DNA of 38,222 bases from Candidatus Anammoximicrobium sp. Its GTDB lineage: Bacteria > Planctomycetota > Planctomycetia > Pirellulales > Pirellulaceae. Positions 17,438-26,098 of the stretch are shown here, in pieces (position 1 is the first letter of the stretch; every line of letters begins with the position of its first letter). The stretch spans positions 1 through 38,222 of the forward strand of contig JAAYYU010000240.1 in the NCBI GenBank assembly GCA_012515235.1. The letters are read 5' to 3'. A program made the translations under genes and the position numbers. Under the pieces are notes generated by a model, which was not told the origin of the DNA, searched no databases, and saw nothing but the letters and a program-made list of their open reading frames with translations.

Positions 17438-20400
17438 ATGGCCAAGCTTGACGAACGGCTGGCGAAGATGACGCCCTTGCAGCGCGCCATGTTCGCTCTG
17501 AAGGAAACCCAGGACCGCCTGGAAGCACTCCAGCGCCGGCTCTCGGAACCCATCGCCATTGTCGGCATGGCATGCCGCTTTCCGGGCGAGGTCACGGACC
17601 CGCGTTCCTACTGGCGGCTGCTCTGCGACGGCGTGGATGCGATTCGCCAGACGCCGCCGGACCGTTGGGACGCGGACGCCTGGTACGACCCGGACCCGGC
17701 GGCACCCGGCAAGATGAATACCCGCTGGGGCGGATACCTGGACCGGATCGACGAGTTCGACAACCACTTCTTCGGCATCTCGGACCGCGAGGCGGCGCGG
17801 CTGGATCCGCAACACCGGCTGATGCTCGAACTGGGCTGGGAGGCGCTGGAAGATGCCGGGCTGCCCCCCTCGCGGCTGCGGGGCACGAAAGTGGGCGTGT
17901 TCGTCGGGATCTCGCTCAGCGACTACGCGGTGCTACTGACGAGCGACGTATCCCAGACCGACGCCTACGTCGCGGCGGGCACCTCGCTCTGCCTGGCCGC
18001 GAACCGGCTGTCCTTCTGCTTGGGGTTCCAAGGCCCCAGCCTGGTCCTGGACACGGCCTGTTCGTCATCCTTGGTCGCCGTCCACTTGGCTTGCCAAAGC
18101 ATCCGCCAGGGCGAGTGCGAGGCGGCGCTGGCTGGCGGCACCAGCCTGCTGCTTTCGCCGATCGGAACCGTGAATTTGACCAAGGCCGGCTTCTGTGCCA
18201 GCGACGGACGCGTGCGGGCCTTCGACGCGGCCGCTTCGGGCTACGTCCGGGGCGACGGCGCCGGGCTGGTCGCGCTCAAGCCCCTGTCGGCCGCCCTGCG
18301 GGATCAGGACCCCATCTACGCCGTGATCCGGGGCAGCGCCGTGAATCAGAACGGCACCAGCAACGGCATGACGGCTCCCAGCCGCCCGGCACAAGAACAA
18401 GTGCTGCGCGAAGCCTACCAGCGGGCCGGCGTGTCGCCGGGGCAGGTTCAGTACGTCGAGACGCAGGGCACAGGCACCCGGCTCGGCGACGCCATCGAAG
18501 CGCTGGCCTTGGGCCGCGTGCTGGCGGAGGGTCGGCGCGCCGGCAGCCGCTGCGCGATCGGCTCCGTCAAAACCAATTTCGGGCACCTGGAAGCGGCCGC
18601 GGGCATCGCCAGCCTGATGAAAGCGGCGCTGGCCGTGCAGCAAGCGCAACGGCCGCCCAGCCTGCATTTCCGCACTCCGAATCCCGACATTCCCTTCGAT
18701 CAGTTGCCGCTGGAAGTCCAGCAGCGGCTGGCGTCTTGGCCTGCGGCAGACCACCCCCGGCTGGCGGGCGTCAGCGCGCTCGGGTTCGGCGGTAGCAATG
18801 CCCACGTGGTGCTGGAGCAAGCTCCGGCCGCGCCCCAGACGACAGCGGATCGCAAAACTCAACGGCCGGCTTTGCTGCCCCTGTCGGCGCGAACCGAGCG
18901 GGCGCGTCTCGCCTTGGCCGAACGCTATCTGCAGTTCCTGCAAGGCGATCCGCCGGCGTGGTCCGATGTGTGCTTCACGGCCGCTCGGCGCCGAGACCAT
19001 CACGACTGCCGGCTGATCCTGCTGGCCGACTCCAACGCCGAGGCGGCGACGTTGCTGGAGCAATACGTCGCGGGAAGTCCGCACTCCGACCGGCCTGGCA
19101 ACGTAGGTTGGCTCTCCGAGCCAGCCAAGGTCGGCTCGGAGAGCCAACCTACGGATGTGTTCTGCGGCCGCAAGCCGTACGGGCGCGACCTGCGCGTGGC
19201 GCTGCTGTACGGAGACCGGACGGACGGCTGGAACCCGTACCTGACCCGCTTGAGCGAATTGGCGTCCGCGGTGCCGGCCACCGTCCAGCAGCTGGACGCC
19301 GCCTGGAGTCGCGCGGTAGGCGGCGAACTGGCCAGGATCTGGCAAGAGGCCGCAACGTGGGCAGACCCAGCCACGGCGGGGCCGGCGTTGGTCGCCGGGC
19401 AATTGCTGCTGACCGCTTGGTGGCGGAGCGTGGGTCTGACGCCAGCCCTCGTTGCCGGGCAGGGCTGGGGCGAATTGGCGGCGGCTTGCACCGCAGGGAT
19501 CTTGAGCGCCGACGACGCCCTCCGCCTGGCGGCCGCTGTCCGCGCCAACTCGCCGGATGAAGTCCAAACCAAACCAGCCTCGTTGCCCTTCGTGTCGCTC
19601 CGCGACGGTCAACGTCATGCCGGCCCGGACCTGGGCCCGGCACATTGGCAAGCGTGCCGGCAGCCGATGGCGGTCCCCGCCGACGTGTGGCAATCGCTGC
19701 GTTCCTCGGACGTGGATGGGTACTTGGAACTTGGCCCGGCCAGCTTGACGGCGGCCTGCGGCGATTCGGACGCGGGCGCAGACGGCGACCGGTTCGCGCT
19801 GGCGTCGTTCCGTGGGCCGGCCGGGGAGCAGACGGCGCTCATGCGGACCGTGGCTCGGCTGTATGCGGCCGGCGTCGACTTGGCTTGGGAGCGGCTGGCT
19901 CCGGCCGACGGGCGCTGCGTGCGTCTGCCGACTTATCCCTGGCAACGGCAGCGGCTGTGGGCTTTGCGCAAAAGCTGGGCCAATCTGGGGCCCGACGCGG
20001 CCATCGGACCCGGCGAACTCTCAGCGGTCCAGCCGTTGGCGGGCGAGCACGGCGTGCCGTCCGCCGGCGAGCAGCGGCGGCCGCGTCCCGACTTGACCTC
20101 GCCCTACGTCGCGCCGCGGACGGAGACGGAACGGATCCTCGCGCAGGCCTGGTCCGAACTCCTGGGCATCGACGGGATCGGCATCCACGACAGTTTCCTG
20201 CAATTGGGCGGCCACTCGTTGTTGGCCGCGCAGGCGATGTCGCGGATCGGCCAGCAGTTCCACGTCGCGCTGCCGCTCCGCGAACTCTTTGAAACGCCGA
20301 CGATCGCCGCTTTGGCAACCGCCATCGAGGCGGCCCAGCGGGACGCCGGTGCGTCCGCGTTCCACGCCATCGTCCCGATTCCACGGGACGGCGAATTGCC

Positions 20401-23400
20401 GCTGTCGTTGAATCAGGAGGCGTTGTGGTTCCTCGACCGCTTGGAGCCGGATCGTCCGACCTACATGCTGTATCTGGCTTTGAACGTCAGAGGGCCACTC
20501 AACGTTCCCGCGCTGGAGCGTGCCTTGCGCGAGATTGGCCACCGGCACGAAGTCTTGCGGACTACGTTCCCCGAGCGGGACGGAGCCCCCGTTCAGGAAA
20601 TCGCGCCCGAGGTGCCCGATTCCGCGATGGCCATCGATCTCTCCCACCTGCCCGCCCCGGAACGGGAAGGCGAACTGCGCCGCCGAATCGCGGAGGAAAT
20701 GGGGAAACCGATCGATTTGCAGCGCGGTCCGCTGGTTCGCATCGCCCTGTTTCGGCGGGGTGAGAACGACTACGCCGCGGTGGCCTGTACGCACCACATC
20801 ATCCACGACGGCTGGTCGATGGGCGTGTTGCTGGGCGAGTTGGGAATCCTCTATCCGGCTTTTGCCGCGGGACGCACCGTCCAGCTTCCGGAACTGCCGA
20901 TTCAATACGTCGACTTTGCGGCCTGGCATCGCCAGTGGCTGCGCGGCGAACGACTCGAGCGGCTGCGGAGCTATTGGCGCGAGCAATTGGCGGGCGTCCC
21001 GCCGCTGGAGTTGCCGACGGACTTCCCACGTCCTTCCATCCGCACCACGCGCGGCTCGACGCGTCCGTGTGTGCTGTCGCCGGAGACCAGCACGGCGGTG
21101 CGGGACTTCTGCGGCCGCGAGGGCGTGACGCCGTTCATGGTCCTGCTGGCCGCGTTTCAAGTCCTGCTGAATCGTTACAGCGGCCAGGACGACTTTGCCG
21201 TCGGGGTGCCGGTGGCCAACCGCGGCCGGCCGGAGACGCAAGCTCTGATCGGCTATTTCGTGAACGTGGTCGTGTTGCGGGCCAACCTGACGGACGATCC
21301 CAGTTTCCGCCAAATCGTCGCTCGCGCCCGACAGATCGGCCTGGACGCCTTCGAGCGTCAAGAGATGACGCTGGACCAGGTCGTCGACGCCGTCAAGCCG
21401 GCTCGCGACTTGAGCCGCAACCCGTTGTTCCAGGTGATGTTCGCGCTGCAGAATCTTCCCTTGCCCCAGCCGCCCGACGTCGGACTGGAGATCACGCTCC
21501 TGGACGACAGCCCGGCCCCGCCGTCGGCGAACTTCGACTTGACGCTGGAATTGTTCGACCGCGCCGACGGATTCCAAGGCGGCTTGAACTTCAGCACCGA
21601 CCTGTTCCGCCCGGAAACCATCGATCGCATGGTGCAACAGTTCCAGGTGCTCGTCGCCGCCGCGGTGGGAGCGCCGGATCAGAGAATTTCCGCGCTGCCG
21701 CTGCTGACCGAGGATCAGCAGCGGGCGATCATCGTCCGCGGGAACGATACGGCCCGTGAGTACGACCGCAGCCGCCTGGTGCATCACCTGTTCGAGACGC
21801 ACGCCGCGCAGCAGCCGGACGCCATCGCCGTGGTCCTGGACGAACAACGTTGGAGCTACGGCCAACTGAACGAACGGGCCAATCAACTGGCCCACTATCT
21901 GCAGCGGCAGGGTGTCGGGCCGGAAGTGCGCGTGGGAACTTGCCTGGACCGTTCGCCGGAGTTGATCCGGGCGGTGCTGGCCGTGATGAAAGCCGGCGGC
22001 GCTTACGTGCCGCTCGATCCGACTCATCTCCGCACTGCCGAAGAGCGCATCCAGTACGTCTTGCAGGATGCCCAAGTGTCGCTGGTACTCACGGATTCAG
22101 CCTTGAGCAGCCAGTTGAATCTCGGCGACGCAAGGCGGATCCTGGTGGACGGACCGGCTGCGGACGAAATCGCCCGCCAAGGCCGGGAGAACGTCGCCGG
22201 AGCCGCCACGGCAGACCATCTGGCCTATGTCCTGTACACCTCCGGTTCCACCGGCCGGCCCAAGGGGGTCATGGTGACGCAGGGCAATCTGCTGAACGCT
22301 TACTACGGCTGGGAATCCGCTTATCGGCTGGCCGATGACGTGCGGTCTCACCTGCAGATGGCCAGTTTCGGATTCGATGTCTTCGCGGGCGATCTCGTCA
22401 GGGCGCTGGGTTCCGGCGGCAAATTGGTGCTCTGCCGGAAGGAGATCCTGCTGGATGCGGGCCGACTGTCGGCCCTGATCCGCCGGGAACAGATCGACGG
22501 CGCAGAATTCGTGCCGCTGGTTCTGCGGAATCTGGTGGAGTACCTGCAGGAAAGCCGCCAAACGCTCGACGACATCCGGCTGGTGATCGCCGGATCGGAT
22601 GCCTGGTATGCAGCCGACCATCGGTCTGCCCAGCAGGTCTTCGGTCCTCGAACGCGGTTGGTCAACTCCTATGGACTAACGGAAACCACGATCGACAGCA
22701 CCTACTTCGAAGGAGACGTCGGCGAGTTGCCCGATCACGCCCAGGTTCCGATCGGCCGACCGTTTCCCAACGTCCGCGTCTACGTGCTGGACTCGCTCCG
22801 GCAGCCGGCGCCGCCGGGAGTCGCGGGCGAGCTGTACATCGGCGGCGACGGGGTCGCACGCGGCTACGTGAATCCGCAACAAGACGCAGAACGGTTTGTA
22901 GCGGATCGGTTCGCCGATCAGCCCGGCGGCCGGCTCTATCGGACCGGAGACCGCGCCCGTTGGCGAGCCGACGGCCAGTTGGAGTTCCTCGGCCGCGCGG
23001 ACCAGCAGGTGAAAATCCGCGGGTACCGGGTCGAGCCTGGGGAGATCGAACAGGTGCTGCGCGAGCATCCGGCGGCGGCCCAGGCGGCGGTCGTCGCTCG
23101 CGAGCGGACCTCCGGTGATTTGCGGCTGGTGGCCTACACGATCGGCGCGGGAGACGTGGCGCTGGACGGCGGCGAGTTGCGGGAGTTCCTGGCGCAACGG
23201 CTGCCCGAGTACATGGTCCCCTCGGCGTTTTTCCCGCTGGACGACATGCCGACGACGGCCAGCGGCAAGATCGATCGCCAGCGATTGCCGGCGCCAGACT
23301 GGAGCCTGGCTGGGACGGCATGCGAATTCATCGCGCCGCAGACTGCCGCCGAACGGCAATTGGCGGGAATCTGGCGCGAGATTTTGGACGTCGAGCAGGT

Positions 23401-24418
23401 TGGGGTCGGGGACGACTTTTTCGATTTGGGGGGAAACTCGCTGCTGGCGTTGCGTCTGGTGTCGCGCGTCCGGGCGGCGTTCTCCGTCGAGCTGCCGCTG
23501 GTCACCTTGTTTACGGCGCCGCGACTGGGCGATCTGGCTGCCCGGATCTCGGCCCTGCAGCACAGCGGCCCGGTGGGCGAAGTGCTGCCGTTCTGGATCA
23601 ACGAGATGTCCACCTCCGGCCTGCCTTCGTTCAACGGCAGCCGGTCGTTGGTGCCTTTGCGAAGCGGTGGTTCGGCGACGCCCCTGTTCTGTCTGCACGG
23701 TCTGGGAGGACACGCCGTGGTCTTCCGGCCACTGGCGGAGGCTTTGGCCGCCGGGCGGCCCGTGTACGGGTTGCAGGCGCTGGGGCTGGATGCCGGCCAG
23801 ACGCCGCACGAGTCCGTCGAAATCATGGCGGCGCACTATGTCCGGGAAGTGCAGGCGGTGCAGCCGCACGGTCCTTACCTGCTGAGCGGCTGGTCGTTGG
23901 GCGGGCTGACCGCGTTGGAAGCGGCGCGGCAACTGGCCGCAGCCGGCGAAACGGTGGCCCTGGTGGCCCTGTTGGATTCCTATCTGTCGCTCAGCGACTT
24001 TGCAGGACGGCGGCTTGATGAACAAGCCGCGCTTCGCTGGCTCGCTCCGCACTTGGGTTTGCGGGTCGCGGAATTCAAGCGGCTGCCGCTGGACCGGCAG
24101 TGGGAACGGATCGCCGAGCAAGCCCACTCGGTCCACGGGATCGGCCTGCCGGAAATCCGGCGTTTGGCGGCCGTGTGCCGGGCCCAACTGTCCGCGGCCG
24201 CCCAGTACCGCCCCCAGCCGTACGCGGGCCCCGCGGTGCTGTTTCGAGCCGGCTCGCGGCGCCGATTCGCCGAGCGGCGCTGGCGGTCGGTCTGCCCGCA
24301 ACTGCACGTCGAGCAGGTCCCCGGCAATCACTACAGCATGTTGCGGCAACCGCAGGTCGCCATGTTGGCCCAGCGATTGGAGGACTACCTGCGGCAACAT
24401 CAGGACCAGGAAAGCTGA
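17438..24418 (+). CDS. Hybrid PKS-NRPS: KS-AT-PCP-C-A-PCP-TE, with KS and AT apparently inactive
   Basis: This 2326-residue synthase should condense the acyl chain with one amino acid and release it. The KS has Cys 208 (DTACSSS) but VETQGTGT, so Gln 343 replaces the catalytic His; the second His (383) is kept. The AT is degenerate and short: GQGWGE puts Gly 676 where Ser should be, the N-terminal GQG motif is gone and the HAFH region is missing. The following carrier is NRPS-like (LGGHS, Ser 927). The C domain has HHIIHDG (1119-1125). The A domain has YTSGSTGRPKG (1600), SYGLTETT and Lys 1944. PCP2 is LGGNS (Ser 2001). The TE has GWSLGG (Ser 2153), a possible Asp 2180 and GNHYSM (His 2298). 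My reading of the A-domain pocket is D-V-G-E-V-A-S-I-D-K, close to the ornithine code. The start at 17438 fits homology; an upstream ATG is at 17381. A palindrome encodes residues 555-572. Confidence 0.93.
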   Translation: MAKLDERLAKMTPLQRAMFALKETQDRLEALQRRLSEPIAIVGMACRFPGEVTDPRSYWRLLCDGVDAIRQTPPDRWDADAWYDPDPAAPGKMNTRWGGYLDRIDEFDNHFFGISDREAARLDPQHRLMLELGWEALEDAGLPPSRLRGTKVGVFVGISLSDYAVLLTSDVSQTDAYVAAGTSLCLAANRLSFCLGFQGPSLVLDTACSSSLVAVHLACQSIRQGECEAALAGGTSLLLSPIGTVNLTKAGFCASDGRVRAFDAAASGYVRGDGAGLVALKPLSAALRDQDPIYAVIRGSAVNQNGTSNGMTAPSRPAQEQVLREAYQRAGVSPGQVQYVETQGTGTRLGDAIEALALGRVLAEGRRAGSRCAIGSVKTNFGHLEAAAGIASLMKAALAVQQAQRPPSLHFRTPNPDIPFDQLPLEVQQRLASWPAADHPRLAGVSALGFGGSNAHVVLEQAPAAPQTTADRKTQRPALLPLSARTERARLALAERYLQFLQGDPPAWSDVCFTAARRRDHHDCRLILLADSNAEAATLLEQYVAGSPHSDRPGNVGWLSEPAKVGSESQPTDVFCGRKPYGRDLRVALLYGDRTDGWNPYLTRLSELASAVPATVQQLDAAWSRAVGGELARIWQEAATWADPATAGPALVAGQLLLTAWWRSVGLTPALVAGQGWGELAAACTAGILSADDALRLAAAVRANSPDEVQTKPASLPFVSLRDGQRHAGPDLGPAHWQACRQPMAVPADVWQSLRSSDVDGYLELGPASLTAACGDSDAGADGDRFALASFRGPAGEQTALMRTVARLYAAGVDLAWERLAPADGRCVRLPTYPWQRQRLWALRKSWANLGPDAAIGPGELSAVQPLAGEHGVPSAGEQRRPRPDLTSPYVAPRTETERILAQAWSELLGIDGIGIHDSFLQLGGHSLLAAQAMSRIGQQFHVALPLRELFETPTIAALATAIEAAQRDAGASAFHAIVPIPRDGELPLSLNQEALWFLDRLEPDRPTYMLYLALNVRGPLNVPALERALREIGHRHEVLRTTFPERDGAPVQEIAPEVPDSAMAIDLSHLPAPEREGELRRRIAEEMGKPIDLQRGPLVRIALFRRGENDYAAVACTHHIIHDGWSMGVLLGELGILYPAFAAGRTVQLPELPIQYVDFAAWHRQWLRGERLERLRSYWREQLAGVPPLELPTDFPRPSIRTTRGSTRPCVLSPETSTAVRDFCGREGVTPFMVLLAAFQVLLNRYSGQDDFAVGVPVANRGRPETQALIGYFVNVVVLRANLTDDPSFRQIVARARQIGLDAFERQEMTLDQVVDAVKPARDLSRNPLFQVMFALQNLPLPQPPDVGLEITLLDDSPAPPSANFDLTLELFDRADGFQGGLNFSTDLFRPETIDRMVQQFQVLVAAAVGAPDQRISALPLLTEDQQRAIIVRGNDTAREYDRSRLVHHLFETHAAQQPDAIAVVLDEQRWSYGQLNERANQLAHYLQRQGVGPEVRVGTCLDRSPELIRAVLAVMKAGGAYVPLDPTHLRTAEERIQYVLQDAQVSLVLTDSALSSQLNLGDARRILVDGPAADEIARQGRENVAGAATADHLAYVLYTSGSTGRPKGVMVTQGNLLNAYYGWESAYRLADDVRSHLQMASFGFDVFAGDLVRALGSGGKLVLCRKEILLDAGRLSALIRREQIDGAEFVPLVLRNLVEYLQESRQTLDDIRLVIAGSDAWYAADHRSAQQVFGPRTRLVNSYGLTETTIDSTYFEGDVGELPDHAQVPIGRPFPNVRVYVLDSLRQPAPPGVAGELYIGGDGVARGYVNPQQDAERFVADRFADQPGGRLYRTGDRARWRADGQLEFLGRADQQVKIRGYRVEPGEIEQVLREHPAAAQAAVVARERTSGDLRLVAYTIGAGDVALDGGELREFLAQRLPEYMVPSAFFPLDDMPTTASGKIDRQRLPAPDWSLAGTACEFIAPQTAAERQLAGIWREILDVEQVGVGDDFFDLGGNSLLALRLVSRVRAAFSVELPLVTLFTAPRLGDLAARISALQHSGPVGEVLPFWINEMSTSGLPSFNGSRSLVPLRSGGSATPLFCLHGLGGHAVVFRPLAEALAAGRPVYGLQALGLDAGQTPHESVEIMAAHYVREVQAVQPHGPYLLSGWSLGGLTALEAARQLAAAGETVALVALLDSYLSLSDFAGRRLDEQAALRWLAPHLGLRVAEFKRLPLDRQWERIAEQAHSVHGIGLPEIRRLAAVCRAQLSAAAQYRPQPYAGPAVLFRAGSRRRFAERRWRSVCPQLHVEQVPGNHYSMLRQPQVAMLAQRLEDYLRQHQDQES
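19102..19153. repeat. In-frame palindrome inside the hybrid synthase gene
   Basis: Perfect 21-bp inverted arms (19102-19122 and 19133-19153) flank a 10-base spacer. The left arm begins CGTAGGTTGGCTCTCCGAGC. The repeat lies in the linker between the KS and the degenerate AT and is read through as VGWLSEPAKVGSESQPT. It is different in sequence from the helicase palindrome, but like it keeps the frame open and sits at a likely flexible site. Confidence 0.85.
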
Positions 24419-24430
24419 GGCCCAACGTTC

Positions 24431-26077
24431 ATGCGAGTACTGCTGTTTCTCTTACGCGCTTCGTGGCAGATCGTGTTGCTGGCCGGTGGGGTGGGCGCCG
24501 TGAGCGGCGTGGCCAGCGTCGGACTGGTGGCGCTCATGCTCCGCACGCTGCGCGCCCCCGAAGCCTCGACACCGGCGATGATCCTGCTGTTCGCCGCCCT
24601 GTGCGTCGTCATCCTGGTGACACGGATTGGTTCTCAAGTGCTCCTCGCGCGGCTCTCGCAAATGAGCATCTCGCGGATCCGCGTGGGACTGTGCCGCCGC
24701 ATCCTGGACGCCCCGCTTCAACACCTGGAGGAAATCGGCTCCCATCGCCTGCTGGCGTCGTTGACCGGCGACGTCACGACGATCGCGCGGGCCATGAACG
24801 GAGTCCCCTCCCTGGGCGTCAATCTCGTCATCCTGGCGTGCGGCACCGTCTATCTGGGATGGCTGTCGCCAAGCCTGATGCTGGCTTCCGTCGGGTTTGC
24901 TCTGCTGGGCGTGTCCAGCTATCGTTACTCCGCCCGCCGTGCCAAGAAGTACGTCACTCGGGCCCGTGAGGCGCAAGACGGCATGTTGAAGCAGATTCGC
25001 AGCTTGATCGAAGGAATCAAGGAACTGAAGATGCACCACCGTCGGCGGCGGGTGTTCGACGAGCAGGTCGAGCGGGCGGACAGCCTGGTGCGGGAGAGCC
25101 AATTCCTTGCGGACTGCTTGCTTCAAGGGGCGATCATCGGCGGCCGCTTGTCGTTTTTCATCGGCATCGGTCTGCTCTTGTTCGCCTGGCCGCGATTCCA
25201 GCCTATCGACGCACCCACGCTGACGGGGTATGCCTTAACCATCATGTACCTGATGTCGCCGCTGGAACAGATGGTAGCCTGGCTGCCGGTTTGGAATTGG
25301 GCGACGAATTCTATCGCCAAAATCGAACGTCTGGGCTTGATGCTCGATGAAGCGGCCGGGGAAAACACCGAATTGGTCCCCGTCCCGCCTTGGGACGAGT
25401 TGGAGTTCCGAGGCGTGACGCACGCCTACCGGCGCGAAGGTCAAGCGAATGGTTTCACGCTGGGCCCGTTGGACTTGACGATCCGAGCCGGTGAAATCGT
25501 GTTCGTGATCGGCGGAAACGGCAGCGGCAAGACGACCTTGGCCAAGCTGCTGACGGGTCTCTACTGGCCGGACTCGGGCCAGATCTTCCTGGACGGCCAG
25601 CCGCTCTCCGACGGCACGCGCGAGGGCTACCGGCAACTGTTCTCCGTGGTGTTCGACAATGCCGCGGTGTTTGACACCCTGTGGGGCCTGGAGGCCGCCG
25701 ATCTGGACCAACGAGCCGGAGAGTACCTCCGCCAGTTGGAACTCGACAAAGTCGTGACGGTGACCGGCGGGACGTTTTCCACAACGCAGCTGTCGCGCGG
25801 CCAGCGCAAGCGGCTGGCCCTGCTGACGGCCTACCTGGAGGACCGGCCGGTCTATCTGTTTGACGAATGGGCGGCGGACCAGGATCCGGTGTTCCGCCGG
25901 GTCTTCTATCTGCGTTTGTTGCCCGAACTGAAACGCCGTGGCAAGACCGTGATCGCGATCACCCATGACGATCGTTACTTTGCATGTGCGGACCGCGTGG
26001 TTAAACTCGAAGAAGGCCAGGTCGTCGAGGCTTTTCTGCACGAGTTACAGGCGGAGCAAGCCGCTCCAGTGGCATAA
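24431..26077 (+). CDS. Cyclic-peptide/siderophore ABC exporter, SyrD/PvdE type
   Basis: This 548-residue protein fuses a membrane domain with about six hydrophobic helices (including about 47-66, 125-146 and 233-256) to an ATPase. The ATPase has GGNGSGKTT (Walker A, about 361-369), the unusual signature LSRGQRKRLAL (about 453) and Walker B VYLFDEWAADQDP (about 474). LSRGQRKR and FDEWAADQDP are characteristic of the cyclic peptide exporter family (SyrD, PvdE), which moves lipopeptides or siderophore precursors across the inner membrane. The ATG at 24431 is 12 bases after the synthase stop, so the two are surely cotranscribed. The context makes it the primary exporter for the product of this cluster. 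A homodimer is expected because one ATPase and one membrane domain are present. Confidence 0.93.
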   Translation: MRVLLFLLRASWQIVLLAGGVGAVSGVASVGLVALMLRTLRAPEASTPAMILLFAALCVVILVTRIGSQVLLARLSQMSISRIRVGLCRRILDAPLQHLEEIGSHRLLASLTGDVTTIARAMNGVPSLGVNLVILACGTVYLGWLSPSLMLASVGFALLGVSSYRYSARRAKKYVTRAREAQDGMLKQIRSLIEGIKELKMHHRRRRVFDEQVERADSLVRESQFLADCLLQGAIIGGRLSFFIGIGLLLFAWPRFQPIDAPTLTGYALTIMYLMSPLEQMVAWLPVWNWATNSIAKIERLGLMLDEAAGENTELVPVPPWDELEFRGVTHAYRREGQANGFTLGPLDLTIRAGEIVFVIGGNGSGKTTLAKLLTGLYWPDSGQIFLDGQPLSDGTREGYRQLFSVVFDNAAVFDTLWGLEAADLDQRAGEYLRQLELDKVVTVTGGTFSTTQLSRGQRKRLALLTAYLEDRPVYLFDEWAADQDPVFRRVFYLRLLPELKRRGKTVIAITHDDRYFACADRVVKLEEGQVVEAFLHELQAEQAAPVA

Positions 26078-26098
26078 GGCAAGCGCCAGGTGAATCCC

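Noticed and set aside
18400..18500. Reading the hybrid KS as a loading-type KSQ
   Set aside because: In KSQ the active-site Cys is Gln. Here the Cys is present and it is the HGTGT His that is Gln, so a KS0-like state fits better.
18065..24400. Several long minus-strand frames (626, 684 and 574 codons) across the hybrid synthase
   Set aside because: They are shadows of the synthase codon pattern; the plus strand carries the complete KS to TE domain series.
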